NCBI GenBank assembly: GCA_005502805.1
Contig: SCMY01000010.1
Location: 1-64,000 of the forward strand
Length of the DNA: 64,000 nucleotides
Reading direction: 5' to 3'
Origin: Rhizobiales bacterium 2SD
Lineage (GTDB): Bacteria; Pseudomonadota; Alphaproteobacteria; Rhizobiales; Beijerinckiaceae
The position numbers and the translations under genes were made by a program. Under the pieces are notes generated by a model. It did not search any database. It saw only the letters and a list, made by a program, of their open reading frames with translations, and was not told the origin of the DNA. Positions 28,175 to 36,983 of this stretch are shown piece after piece. The number at the start of each line of letters is the position of its first letter. Position 1 is the first letter of the stretch.

Positions 28175-28279
28175 GTCATTCTCGGGCGGAGCGAAGCGCA
28201 GACCCGAGAATCTCAGGACCAAAGGGCGCGATCTGAGCCTCATCCGGCCTGAGATGCTCGGGTCAAGCCCGAGCATGAC
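28175..28279. repeat. Palindromic repeat, copy B (inverted, longer)
   Basis: A 105 base element beginning GTCATTCTCGGGCGGAGCGA and ending with a TGCTCGGG / CCCGAGCA hairpin and GCATGAC. It is the reverse orientation of the element at 25527-25601, with about 30 extra bases in the centre. It lies right after the ggt stop and could also act as a transcription end for ggt. Confidence 0.8.
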
Positions 28280-28287
28280 GCGCAGGA

Positions 28288-28776
28288 TCAAACCTGCCGC
28301 GGCGGCGCTTTCGGCTCGCCACCGGCTCCGCGCCCGGCGATCAGCCAGTAGACGAAGCCGGTGGCGGCGCCGACCAGGAAGAGCGCCGACACGACCTGCA
28401 TTTCGCCGGCGCTGGGCGCCCTCGCCATGCCGAGCATGGCGAGCGGCAGCAGCGCCGCCAGCAGGCCGGTGAGGCCGCTCTGGATCAGGCCGCTGCGGAA
28501 GCGGAAGAGCTCGGACGCGATCGCGACCAGCACGACCGGCAGCACCAGGATGGCGAAGCCGAGCCGGCCGAGCAGGGAAAAGGCCGCCTCGGCGGTCGGG
28601 CCGGGATCGAAGCCGCGCTCGGCCTGATCGAACAGGGCTGAAATCAGTCGATCGAAACCGCCGCCGATCAGCAGGCCGAGATCGGGCGAGGCAACGCCCG
28701 CGACCATCAGCGCGACCAGGCCGGAGCCGATCGCGAAGAGCAGCGCGAACGGGATCAGCAGCAGCCAGCGCAGCAT
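28288..28776 (-). CDS. Small integral membrane protein, unknown function
   Basis: A 162 aa protein with four predicted membrane helices: near residues 2-28, 62-82, 95-118 and 126-146. It starts at 28776, one base from the rlmN stop, so it is probably co-translated with rlmN. The loop after helix 1 holds the charged segment DRLISALFDQAERGFDPG. No family is recognised. A longer start 11 codons upstream would overlap rlmN. Confidence 0.7.
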   Translation of the reverse strand: MLRWLLLIPFALLFAIGSGLVALMVAGVASPDLGLLIGGGFDRLISALFDQAERGFDPGPTAEAAFSLLGRLGFAILVLPVVLVAIASELFRFRSGLIQSGLTGLLAALLPLAMLGMARAPSAGEMQVVSALFLVGAATGFVYWLIAGRGAGGEPKAPPRQV

Positions 28777-28777
28777 G

Positions 28778-30001
28778 TCAGTGTGCCGTTGCCGCGGCGT
28801 CGGCTTCACCCTGTTCCAGCATCAGCCGGGCCCGGGCCGAGAGTTTTTCGGTCTCGCTCTTGAGCTGGCCGCAGGCGGCGAGGATGTCGCGCCCGCGCGG
28901 CGTGCGCACCGGCGAGGCATAGCCGGCCTTGAAGACGATCTCGGAGAAGCGTTCGATCCGCTCCCAGTCCGAGCATTCATAGCGCGTGCCGGGCCAGGGG
29001 TTGAACGGGATCAGGTTGATCTTGGCCGGGATGCCCTTGAGCAGGCGCACCAGCTCGCGCGCCTCGGCGTCGCTGTCGTTGACGCCCTTCAGCATCACGT
29101 ACTCGAAGGTGATGCGCTTGGCGTTCGACAGGCCGGGATAATTCCGGCAGGCGTCGAGCAGGTCCTTGATCGGGTACTTCTTGTTGAGCGGCACCAGCTC
29201 ATTGCGCAAATCGTCGCGCACGGCATGCAGCGAGATCGCCAGCATCGTGCCCATCTCGGCGCCGAGCGCCTCGATCTGCGGCACCACGCCCGAGGTCGAG
29301 ACAGTGATGCGCCGACGGCCGAGCGACAGGCCCTGATCGTCCGAGATCACCGCGATCGCATCGCGCACCCCGTCGAAATTATAGAGCGGCTCGCCCATGC
29401 CCATGAAGACGATGTTCGAGACGAAGCGGCCGCCATCATTGGGAACGAAGGCGCCGTCCGGTGCACTCCGGTTCGGGAAGTCGCCGAGCCGATCGCGCGC
29501 AACCATCAATTGCGCAACGATCTCCTCGGTGGTGAGGTTGCGCACCAGCCGCTGCGTGCCGGTATGGCAGAAGGTGCAGGTCAGCGTGCAGCCAACCTGG
29601 CTGGAGACGCAGAGCGTGCCGCGATCGACCTCGGGGATATAGACGCATTCGATCTCGGCGCCGCGATCGCGCGGGCCGGTCGGGGCCATGCGCAGCAGCC
29701 ATTTGCGCGTGCCGTCGCTGGAGACCTGCTCGGCGGTGACCTCCGGCAGGTCGAGCGAGAAGCGCTCGGCGAGCTGGGCGCGCAGGCCCTTGCCGATCGT
29801 CGTCATCTCCTGGAAGTCGCGGACACCGTAGTGATAGATCCAGTTCCAGAGCTGGCCGACGCGCATGCGCCGCTCCTTTTCGGGAACGCCGATCTCGGCC
29901 AGCGCCGCGTCCAGGCCGGCGCGCGTGCGCCCGACCAGCGAGGGCCGCCGCACAACAGATTCGGCCGCCAAAGGGGCGGCCTCAGTAACAGAGAGATTCA
30001 T
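28778..30001 (-). CDS. rlmN: 23S rRNA (A2503-C2)/tRNA (A37-C2) methyltransferase RlmN
   Basis: Radical SAM enzyme (407 aa) that methylates C2 of A2503 in 23S rRNA and A37 of some tRNAs. The cluster motif is CTLTCTFCHTGTQR (C-x3-C-x2-C). The mechanism needs two further Cys: one is in the C-terminal DILAACGQLKSE segment. SAM-binding blocks such as FMGMGEPLYNFD and the VSTSGVVP stretch are present. The start at 30001 is preferred over 30031. The small membrane protein gene follows one base later. Confidence 0.96.
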   Translation of the reverse strand: MNLSVTEAAPLAAESVVRRPSLVGRTRAGLDAALAEIGVPEKERRMRVGQLWNWIYHYGVRDFQEMTTIGKGLRAQLAERFSLDLPEVTAEQVSSDGTRKWLLRMAPTGPRDRGAEIECVYIPEVDRGTLCVSSQVGCTLTCTFCHTGTQRLVRNLTTEEIVAQLMVARDRLGDFPNRSAPDGAFVPNDGGRFVSNIVFMGMGEPLYNFDGVRDAIAVISDDQGLSLGRRRITVSTSGVVPQIEALGAEMGTMLAISLHAVRDDLRNELVPLNKKYPIKDLLDACRNYPGLSNAKRITFEYVMLKGVNDSDAEARELVRLLKGIPAKINLIPFNPWPGTRYECSDWERIERFSEIVFKAGYASPVRTPRGRDILAACGQLKSETEKLSARARLMLEQGEADAAATAH

Positions 30002-30092
30002 CGGAACTCGGCTCGCAACGGGCGATATCACCCGGAATTGGCCGCCTCATAGCACGATGGCAACCAATCGCGAAATCAGCCTACCTGTCAGC

Positions 30093-30689
30093 CTATTTGC
30101 AGGCGTCTTCGGCCCGCTTGACGATCTGCGAGATGCCGGCGAGCGAATACTTGTCGCTGGTGGCGTTGCCTCGCTTCGAGGTGCCCTTGATCTCAAGACC
30201 CGAGCCCTTGCGCAGCGCATCGAGCATGCGGCCTTCCTCGGCCGGATTCTTCAGCCAGACGTTCTGGCCCTTGGCGACCAGCGCGAAGCGGTCGCTGCCG
30301 ATGATCGCCTGGTGCTCGACATCTTCCTTGAGGTCGAAATTCATCACGAGGCTGATCTCGTTGCGCACGCCTTCACCCGGGCGGCTGGAGATGAACAGCA
30401 GACCCTCGACATCCTTGAGATTGGCGGGCGTGCGGCTCTCGGCCTTCGACAAAGCGTAGCAGATCTTGGAGCGGCCCTGCTGCGAGGAGAAGGCCTGCCA
30501 TTTGCCGGCGCTCTCGAGCAGCAGCGCCTGGCCCTGCCCGCCGGTCGCGGCGGTCTTGGCCGGCGCCGGCTTGCTGCCGGCGCGCTGGGCCTGCGCCGGT
30601 GCGCTCGCAAAGGTCAGGGCCGCCAGGCCGAGCAAGGCAGCGGCCAGGAGCGGGTGGCGGGCGGAAGAGGGGGCCGAAATGCGAATCAT
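30093..30689 (-). CDS. Invasion-associated locus B (IalB) family protein
   Basis: A 198 aa secreted or periplasmic protein of the IalB family, named from Bartonella but widespread in non-pathogenic alphaproteobacteria. The signal peptide ends near residue 35 (APAQAQ). The body shows the IalB pattern: WQAFSS, a Cys in KICYALSK, blocks around EISLVMNFDLKED and AIIGSDRFALVAKGQNVWL, and a C-terminal SDKYSLAGI. A terminal Cys pairs plausibly with the first. It stands alone, with a 254 base gap to the divergent quinone oxidoreductase. Function in free-living species is unclear. Confidence 0.85.
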   Translation of the reverse strand: MIRISAPSSARHPLLAAALLGLAALTFASAPAQAQRAGSKPAPAKTAATGGQGQALLLESAGKWQAFSSQQGRSKICYALSKAESRTPANLKDVEGLLFISSRPGEGVRNEISLVMNFDLKEDVEHQAIIGSDRFALVAKGQNVWLKNPAEEGRMLDALRKGSGLEIKGTSKRGNATSDKYSLAGISQIVKRAEDACK

Positions 30690-30943
30690 GGATCGCCAGT
30701 AACCAACAAAAACGTTAACGCCGAATGGAGAATGCGCGGGATCGGCGATCCGGATTGACGCAACGCGACGGATAGAATGTCACGATCCTGGCGAAAATGC
30801 GAACATCCACCGCGGCTGCAGCGATCGGACGACGCCTTCTCCTTCAATAGTTTAGGGCAAGCCCGCACCTGGTTCCGTTCCGCTTCCGGCTGTGCCAGCC
30901 TTGTGCAGATGCGAAAGAAACGGCCGGACCGGGCGGAGGATCG

Positions 30944-31915
30944 ATGAAGGCGCTGCTGTGCGAAGCCCTCGGGCCGGCGGACACCCTGGTGATCCGCGAC
31001 CTGCCCGAGCCGAAGCCGGGCCCCGGCGAGATCGCGATCCGGGTCAGGGCCGCTGCGCTCAATTTCTTCGACACTCTGGTGATCCAGGGCCGCTACCAGG
31101 TGAAGCCGCCGCTGCCCTTCTCGCCCTCGGCCGAATGCGCCGGCGTGGTCAGCGCCGTCGGCGACGGCGTCGCGGATTGGCGGGTCGGCGAACGCGTCGC
31201 CGCCTGGCTCGGCCATGGCGCGGCTCGCGAGACCGTCGTGGTTCCGATTGAGGCGGCGATCCGGATTCCCGACAAGCTCAGCGATCATCAAGCCGCCGGC
31301 CTCTTCGTCACCTATGGCACGGCCATGCACGGGCTGATCCAGCGCGGCGGTATCCGGCCGGGCGAGACGCTCGCCATCCTCGGCGCCGCCGGTGGCGCGG
31401 GCCTCGCCGCAGTCGAGATCGGCGCCCTGCTCGGCGCCAGGGTGATCGCCTGCGCCTCCTCGCCGGAAAAACTCGCGCTTGCCCGCGAGCATGGCGCGGC
31501 AGAGGGAATTGATTATGCCGCCGACGATCTCCGGGCCGGCCTACGGCGCCTCGCACCCAACGGCCTCGACGCGCTCTACGACACCGTCGGTGGCGCACTC
31601 GCCGAGCCGGCACTGCGCTCGATGGGCTGGGAAGGACGCTATCTCGTCGTCGGCTTCGCCGACGGCGAGATTCCGAAGATCCCGCTCAACCTGCTGCTAT
31701 TGAAGGGTTGCGATCTGCGCGGCGTGTTCTGGGGCGATTTCGTCCGACGCGATCCGGCCGGCCACCGCGCCAATATGGAGCGCCTGCTCGCCTGGGCCGT
31801 CGCCGGCCAGATCCGCGCCCATGTCCATGGCGCCTATCCGCTGGAGCAGGCCGCCGATGCGCTGGCGTTGATCGCCGAGCGCAAGGTCCAGGGCAAGGTC
31901 GTGCTGGTGCCTTGA
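30944..31915 (+). CDS. NADPH:quinone oxidoreductase family protein
   Basis: Zinc-independent medium-chain dehydrogenase/reductase (323 aa) of the quinone oxidoreductase family, likely reducing quinones or enones with NADPH. The N-terminal MKALLCEALGPADTLV, the RAAALNFFDTLVIQG segment and the cofactor motif GAAGGAGLAAVEIG are typical; Cys clusters for zinc are absent. It ends 4 bases before the convergent YkvA gene. A 254 base gap separates it from ialB, and no clear promoter could be assigned there. Confidence 0.9.
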   Translation: MKALLCEALGPADTLVIRDLPEPKPGPGEIAIRVRAAALNFFDTLVIQGRYQVKPPLPFSPSAECAGVVSAVGDGVADWRVGERVAAWLGHGAARETVVVPIEAAIRIPDKLSDHQAAGLFVTYGTAMHGLIQRGGIRPGETLAILGAAGGAGLAAVEIGALLGARVIACASSPEKLALAREHGAAEGIDYAADDLRAGLRRLAPNGLDALYDTVGGALAEPALRSMGWEGRYLVVGFADGEIPKIPLNLLLLKGCDLRGVFWGDFVRRDPAGHRANMERLLAWAVAGQIRAHVHGAYPLEQAADALALIAERKVQGKVVLVP

Positions 31916-31919
31916 CCGA

Positions 31920-32300
31920 TCAAAGATCGGTCAGCATTTCCTTGGCCTTCTCACGATGTTGCGGTGTGATCGAGCCGGCGACGGCGGCGAGCGCCGCCGC
32001 GATCACCGCGGCGTCGTCGGTGAAGCCGAGCAGCGGCATCACATCCGGCAGAGCATCGAGCGGGAGGACGAAATAGCCGAGCGCCGCCAGCAGCGTGAGC
32101 TTGACCCGCCGCGGCGTCGACGGGTCGCGCGCGCAAACCCAGGCCGCGAGCAGGTCCTCGGCGAAGGGGATGCGCTTCGCCACCCGCTTCAGGCGGCCGA
32201 TGAACTCGGAGCCGAAGCGGGCCTCGTCGCGCAGGCTCTTGCGGATCGCCGCCATCTCGTCAGGGGTGAAACGCTGGCCGAAACCGAAGCTGTCGCTCAT
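31920..32300 (-). CDS. YkvA family (DUF1232) protein
   Basis: A 126 aa protein of the YkvA/DUF1232 family, with the core VKLTLLAALGYFVLPLDALPDVMPLLGFTDDAAVIAAAL-type helix pair. In this family the hydrophobic D-x-x-P-D turn lies between two membrane-associated helices. The N-terminal third is polar and helical. It stands alone between convergent and divergent neighbours. The role of the family is unknown. Confidence 0.88.
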   Translation of the reverse strand: MSDSFGFGQRFTPDEMAAIRKSLRDEARFGSEFIGRLKRVAKRIPFAEDLLAAWVCARDPSTPRRVKLTLLAALGYFVLPLDALPDVMPLLGFTDDAAVIAAALAAVAGSITPQHREKAKEMLTDL

Positions 32301-32472
32301 TCCTCTCTCCCTAAGCGAGCTTGATCTCTAGCCCGCTATCGACGCGAAAATGTGGCCCCGCATGAAGGGCTGCACAAGGGATCGACTCAGAATTGCACGC
32401 CAAACCCTCTTGGATGGCGAGCATCGCACCTCTAAAGCCGATGCAGCACTGTCAAAAGACGCGAGGGACGCC

Positions 32473-33258
32473 ATGAAGCTCGACTCCTCCATCGCCGCAA
32501 TCGTCACCGGCGGCGCCTCCGGCCTCGGCGAAGGCACCGCCCGCATGCTCGCCGGCCATGGCGTCAAGGTCGCCCTGTTCGACCTCAATGCCGAGCGCGG
32601 CGAAGCGATCGCCAAGGAGATCGGCGGGCTGTTCTGCGCCTGCGACGTCACCAGTGAAGAGTCCGTCGACGCCGCCCTGCAGAAGGCCCGCGCCGCCCAT
32701 GGCGTCGCCCGCATCGTCGTCAACTGCGCCGGCATCGCGCCGGGCCGCCGCGTCGTCTCGAAGAAGCGCGACACCGGCGAGCTCGTCGCCCATGACCTCG
32801 CCACCTTCGAGAAGGCGGTCGCGATCAATCTGACCGGTACCTTCCGCCTGATCGCCAAGTCGGCGGTGGCGCTCGCCGGCCTCGACCCCATCACCGAGGA
32901 TGGCGGTCGCGGCGTCTTCGTTTGCACGGCGTCCGTCGCCGCCGAGGATGGCCAGATCGGCCAGGCCGCCTATGCCGCCTCCAAGGCTGGCGTCGTCGGC
33001 CTGACGCTGCCGGTCGCGCGCGATCTCGCCGGCGTCGGCATCCGCATCGTCACGATCATGCCGGGCCTGTTCGAAACCCCGATGTTCGCCGGCCTGCCGG
33101 ACGAGGCCCGCGCCTCGCTCGCCGTCTCCGTGCCGCATCCCTCGCGTCTCGGCCGGGCCTCGGAATACGCCGCTTTGGTCAAGAGCATCGTCGAGAACGA
33201 CATGCTGAACGGCACCGCAATCCGCCTCGACGGCGCCATTCGCCTCGCGCCGAAGTAG
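32473..33258 (+). CDS. SDR family oxidoreductase (3-hydroxyacyl-CoA dehydrogenase type 2-like)
   Basis: Short-chain dehydrogenase (261 aa) resembling the HSD10-type 3-hydroxyacyl-CoA dehydrogenases of fatty-acid and branched-chain breakdown. It carries the cofactor motif VTGGASGLGEGT, NCAGIAPG in place of NNAG, and the catalytic AAYAASKAG. The MKLDSSIAAIVTGG start at 32473 is preferred over an upstream ATG at 32350. It converges with the LysR gene. The HSD10-like assignment rests on the overall layout and is less certain than the SDR call. Confidence 0.85.
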   Translation: MKLDSSIAAIVTGGASGLGEGTARMLAGHGVKVALFDLNAERGEAIAKEIGGLFCACDVTSEESVDAALQKARAAHGVARIVVNCAGIAPGRRVVSKKRDTGELVAHDLATFEKAVAINLTGTFRLIAKSAVALAGLDPITEDGGRGVFVCTASVAAEDGQIGQAAYAASKAGVVGLTLPVARDLAGVGIRIVTIMPGLFETPMFAGLPDEARASLAVSVPHPSRLGRASEYAALVKSIVENDMLNGTAIRLDGAIRLAPK

Positions 33259-33267
33259 CCTCGCGAC

Positions 33268-34161
33268 TTAGCGCAGCCTCGTCCTGGCGAAGTCGATAAA
33301 GGCTCGCAGCTTCGGCAGGACCTGGTGGCGCGAGGGAAAATACAGGAAGAAGCCCGGCGTCTGCGGGCAGAACGGTTCGAGCACGCGCTCCAGCAGACCG
33401 CGCTGGCACAGCGGCTCGGCCACGGGATCGAGCATGTAGGCGAGGCCTAGCCCCATCACCGCGGCCGAGGTCATCACATTGGCCTCGTTGGTGACAACAG
33501 GCCCGTCGACGGCAAGCGCGAATTCGCGCCCACCCTCCTCGAACTCCCAATGGTAGAGACTGCGGTCGCTCTGGCGGAAATTGATGCAGGCATGTCGCTT
33601 CAAGTCTTCCGGCCGCAACGGCCGGCCATGCCTGGCGAAATAGTCGGGCGAGCCCACCACTGCGAGCTTGAACGGCGCGCTCAGCGGCACCGCGACCATA
33701 TCGGCCTCGACCAGCTCTCCGATGCGGATGCCGGCGTCGAATCCATCCGCGACGATGTTGGCGAGCCTATCGTCGACATGGATCTCGACCTGCACCTCCG
33801 GATAGCGCGCGCAGAACTCGGCCAGGATCGGCTCGATCAGACTCGGCAGCGCAACGCGCGGCACGTTGAGCCGGAGCAGGCCGCTCGGCCGGTCGCCAAG
33901 GCTCGCTGTCTCCCGGAACGCGTCGAGGATGTCGTCGACCGCCGGCCGCGCCCGTTCCAGGAAACGCCGCCCGGCTTCGGTCGGTGCGACGTCGCGGGTG
34001 GTGCGCGCCAGCAATGCGACACCGGCGCGCTGTTCCAGCGCCCGGACACTCTGGCTGACGGCCGAGGGCGTGACGCCGAGCGCGGCCGCCGCCGCGGTGA
34101 AGGAGCGCTTCTCCGCCACGGTCAGGAGAGCCACGAGCCCATCAAGATCGCCACGCTGCAT
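33268..34161 (-). CDS. LysR family transcriptional regulator
   Basis: A 297 aa LysR-type regulator with an N-terminal winged helix (AALGVTPSAVSQSVRALEQRAGVALLAR, about residues 20-50) and a periplasmic-binding-like effector domain. It resembles the large CrgA/AaeR-like subgroup. It is divergent from an SDR gene with 107 bases between starts, and a palindrome lies 13 bases before its start codon. The usual LysR model is control of the divergent gene and of itself. Confidence 0.92.
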   Translation of the reverse strand: MQRGDLDGLVALLTVAEKRSFTAAAAALGVTPSAVSQSVRALEQRAGVALLARTTRDVAPTEAGRRFLERARPAVDDILDAFRETASLGDRPSGLLRLNVPRVALPSLIEPILAEFCARYPEVQVEIHVDDRLANIVADGFDAGIRIGELVEADMVAVPLSAPFKLAVVGSPDYFARHGRPLRPEDLKRHACINFRQSDRSLYHWEFEEGGREFALAVDGPVVTNEANVMTSAAVMGLGLAYMLDPVAEPLCQRGLLERVLEPFCPQTPGFFLYFPSRHQVLPKLRAFIDFARTRLR

Positions 34162-34173
34162 TGTGTAGCCGTA

Positions 34174-34190
34174 CTGAAAGATACATTCAG
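34174..34190. promoter_or_regulatory. Candidate LysR operator
   Basis: CTGAA at 34174-34178 and TTCAG at 34186-34190 form an inverted repeat around a 7 base AT-rich centre, in the gap between the lysR gene and the divergent SDR gene. LysR proteins bind such interrupted dyads (T-N11-13-A type). Its closeness to the lysR start suits autorepression. Confidence 0.45.
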
Positions 34191-34268
34191 AATACAGCGG
34201 ATTATCGTAGAGATTGCCCCCGCCTAGGTTTCCCGCATCGGCTCGACAGCCTCAGCAGGGAGACCGCC

Positions 34269-35120
34269 ATGACCAATGCAAGTGATGACCGCCGCGCCTT
34301 CATCCGCACCGCGATGGCCGCCGGCCTCGGCGTCGGCCTGATCGCGACAGCCCATGCCCAGCCCGCTCCATCCGGCGCCTTTGCGGGCAAGGTCGTGCTG
34401 ATCACCGGCGGCACCTCCGGCATCGGCCGCGTCACCGCCGAGCTCTTTGCCGCGCAAGGTGCCAGGGTCGCCTTCTGTGGCCGGCGCGAGGCGCTGGGCC
34501 GCGAAGTCGAGACTGCAATCCGCGCCAAGGGCGGCGAGGCCTTGTATGTCCGGGCCGATATTCGCGATGAGACGCAGGTGAAAACCTTCGTCGAAGCCGT
34601 CATCGCCCGCTATGGCCGACTCGACATCGCCTTCAACAATGCCGGCGTCGACAAGCCGCCGGCGCCGATCGCCGAGACGGCCACTGACGGCTTCGACGAT
34701 CTGATCGCCACCAATCTGCGCGGCGTCTTCCTCGCCATGAAGCACGAATTGCCGCATCTGGTCGCGAGCAGGGGCGCGATCGTCAACATGGCCTCGATCG
34801 GCGGCCGTCACGCCTTCCCGAACATCGTCGGCTACGGCGCCTCCAAGGCGGCGGTGATCCACATGACCAGGGCGGCGGCGCAGGAATATGGGCTTGATGT
34901 CCGCATCAACGCAATCGCGCCCGGCCCGATCGAGTCTGCCATGCTGGAGCGCGTGCGCCGCGACTGGAAGGTGACCAGCGAGCAGCTCGCCAGCGCCTAT
35001 CCGGCCAAGCGTATCGGCCGGCAGGAAGAGGTCGCCGAACTCGTGCTCTGGCTCGCCAGCCCAGCCGCCTCCTACGTCAACGGCCAGACCGTCGGCGTCG
35101 ATGGTGGCGGCTTGGCCTGA
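34269..35120 (+). CDS. SDR family oxidoreductase with Tat-type signal
   Basis: Short-chain dehydrogenase (283 aa), NAD(P)-dependent, with cofactor motif ITGGTSGIGRVT, NNAG in FNNAGVDKP and catalytic VGYGASKAA. The N-terminus is unusual: DRRAFIRTAM is followed by a hydrophobic stretch and AHAQPA, which reads as a twin-arginine (Tat) signal peptide of about 30 residues, cut near AHA-Q. That would place a cofactor-bound, folded SDR in the periplasm. It is divergent from a LysR gene and likely its target. If translation starts later the protein would be cytoplasmic, but no good later start before the cofactor motif is seen. Confidence 0.88.
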   Translation: MTNASDDRRAFIRTAMAAGLGVGLIATAHAQPAPSGAFAGKVVLITGGTSGIGRVTAELFAAQGARVAFCGRREALGREVETAIRAKGGEALYVRADIRDETQVKTFVEAVIARYGRLDIAFNNAGVDKPPAPIAETATDGFDDLIATNLRGVFLAMKHELPHLVASRGAIVNMASIGGRHAFPNIVGYGASKAAVIHMTRAAAQEYGLDVRINAIAPGPIESAMLERVRRDWKVTSEQLASAYPAKRIGRQEEVAELVLWLASPAASYVNGQTVGVDGGGLA

Positions 35121-35125
35121 AACGG

Positions 35126-35749
35126 CTATTCGGCGGCTTCCGGCCGCTTGATCTCGTGCTTGAGGATGAGAGGGGTCTGGGCGAGGGCAAAAATCATGGT
35201 CAGCGGCATCACGCCCCAGACCTTGAAGGCGACCCAGAAATCCTGGCTCTGCGTGCGCCAGACCACCTCGTTCAGCGCCGCCAGCACGAAGAAGAACAGG
35301 CCCCAGCGCAGGGTCAGTCTGCGCCAGCCCTCCTCGTCGAGCTGCAGCACACTGTCGAGCACCAGCGCCAGCAGCGAGCGGCCAAAATAGAGCCCGCCGA
35401 GCAGGATGCAGCCGAACAGCGTGTTCACGATGGTCGGCTTGACCTTGATGAAGAAGGCGTCGTCCAGCGCCAACGTCAGCCCGCCGAACACCGTCACCAC
35501 CACGGCGTTGACGATCGCCATCCGCGGCAGATGGTTCATCACGATCTTCGACAGCAAGAGCGCGATCAGCGACGCCGCGATGAAGACGCCGGTCGCGACG
35601 AAGATGCGCCTGTCCTCGGCGACGCCGAACCAGCGGTCGCCATAGGAATTGACGAAGAAGAAGATCGCCAGCGGCCCGAATTCGAGCGCGAGCTTGACGA
35701 GCGGATTGATCGGTTTCGCCCCGTTCGGGCTCGCCGCCGTCTCGCTCAT
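35126..35749 (-). CDS. ispZ: Inner membrane septation protein A (YciB/IspZ)
   Basis: Polytopic inner-membrane protein (207 aa) of the YciB/IspZ family, linked to septation and envelope upkeep in enterobacteria and Shigella. About five membrane helices follow an N-terminal PLVKLALEFGPLAIFFFVNSYGD, a hallmark of the family. The start overlaps the ftsY stop by 4 bases (ATGA), so translation is coupled; ftsY-ispZ pairing is typical in alphaproteobacteria. Confidence 0.93.
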   Translation of the reverse strand: MSETAASPNGAKPINPLVKLALEFGPLAIFFFVNSYGDRWFGVAEDRRIFVATGVFIAASLIALLLSKIVMNHLPRMAIVNAVVVTVFGGLTLALDDAFFIKVKPTIVNTLFGCILLGGLYFGRSLLALVLDSVLQLDEEGWRRLTLRWGLFFFVLAALNEVVWRTQSQDFWVAFKVWGVMPLTMIFALAQTPLILKHEIKRPEAAE

Positions 35750-36912
35750 GCCGCTTCTCCCAGCCCTGCCACGGCGCGGGCGAAATCGCGCGCCGAGAAT
35801 GGTTCGAGGTCGTCGACGCTCTCGCCGACGCCGATGAAATGCACCGGCAGGCCAAACTGCGCCGCCAAGGCGACGAGGATGCCGCCGCGCGCCGTGCCGT
35901 CGAGCTTGGTCATCACCAAGCCGGTGACGCCGGCCGTCTCGCGGAAGGCCTCGACCTGGCTGACCGCGTTCTGGCCGACAGTGGCGTCGAGCACGAGCAG
36001 CGCCGCATGCGGCGCCTCTGCATCCAGCTTGCGGATCACCCGCACCACCTTGGCCAATTCGTCCATCAGCCCCGTCTTGTTCTGCAGCCGCCCGGCCGTG
36101 TCGATCAGCAGCACGTCGGTGCCCTCGGCCTTGGCCTTCTGCAGCGCCTCAAAGGCGAGCCCGGCCGCATCCGCACCCTGCTGACCTGCGACGACATGCG
36201 CGCCGGTCCGCTCGCCCCAGACCTTGAGCTGCTCGATCGCCGCGGCGCGGAATGTGTCGCCCGCCGCCAGCATCACCGACTTGCCCTCGGCCCGGAACTT
36301 GGCCGCGAGCTTGCCGATCGTCGTCGTCTTGCCCGAGCCGTTGACCCCGACCATCAGGATCACGAACGGCTTTTTGGTGGCGTCGATCGCAAGCGGCATC
36401 GCGACCGGGGTCAGGATCGTCTCGACCTCGCGCGCCAGGATCGCCTTCACCTCCTCCGGCTCGATCTGCTTGTCGTAGCGGCCCTCGCCGACCGCCTTGG
36501 CGATCCGGGCCGAGGTCGCAAGGCCAAGATCGGCCTGGATCAGGATATCTTCCAGATCCTCCAGCGTGCCGGCGTCGAGCTTGCGCTTGGTGAAGAGGTC
36601 GCTGATCCCGGTCGTCAGCGCCGAGGAGGTCCGCGACAGGCCGTCGCGCAGCCGGCGCCACCAGCTGCGCTTGGGCTGGACCGGTTCCGGTTGCGCCTCC
36701 GGCGGCGCGATCGGCAGCGGTGCATCCTCGCCGAGCAGGACCTCGGGCGCGACCGGGGCTTCCGGCGCAGCTTCCGGCACGACCTCGGCGACAGGCTCGG
36801 CCGGCGGTTCGGGCGAAGGAACGGGGGCCGGCTCCGGCAGCCGCGTTTCCGGCTGGTCCAGTCCGAACAGCTTCGAGAAGAAGCCGCGTTTCTTCGGTTC
36901 GGTCTCGCTCAT
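35746..36912 (-). CDS. ftsY: Signal recognition particle receptor FtsY
   Basis: GTPase receptor (388 aa) that docks the SRP-ribosome complex at the membrane. An acidic, Pro/Ala-rich A domain fills about the first 80 residues, followed by the NG domain: G1 as GVNGSGKTTT, the DTAGR motif as LIDTAGRLQNK and TKLDGTARGG near the C-terminus. The length is normal for alphaproteobacteria. It heads the ftsY-ispZ unit and is divergent from an RluA-type gene 71 bases away. Confidence 0.97.
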   Translation of the reverse strand: MSETEPKKRGFFSKLFGLDQPETRLPEPAPVPSPEPPAEPVAEVVPEAAPEAPVAPEVLLGEDAPLPIAPPEAQPEPVQPKRSWWRRLRDGLSRTSSALTTGISDLFTKRKLDAGTLEDLEDILIQADLGLATSARIAKAVGEGRYDKQIEPEEVKAILAREVETILTPVAMPLAIDATKKPFVILMVGVNGSGKTTTIGKLAAKFRAEGKSVMLAAGDTFRAAAIEQLKVWGERTGAHVVAGQQGADAAGLAFEALQKAKAEGTDVLLIDTAGRLQNKTGLMDELAKVVRVIRKLDAEAPHAALLVLDATVGQNAVSQVEAFRETAGVTGLVMTKLDGTARGGILVALAAQFGLPVHFIGVGESVDDLEPFSARDFARAVAGLGEAA

Positions 36913-36983
36913 CGCGCATCCTGCCGCTGCGAGCGGCGAGCTTCGGGTTGCATGGCGGTGAAGTCTTGGTTTAGCGCAATGCC

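Noticed and set aside
30755..30778. TTGACG ... TAGAAT pair in the ialB/quinone oxidoreductase gap
   Set aside because: The spacer is only 12 bases, too short for a housekeeping promoter.
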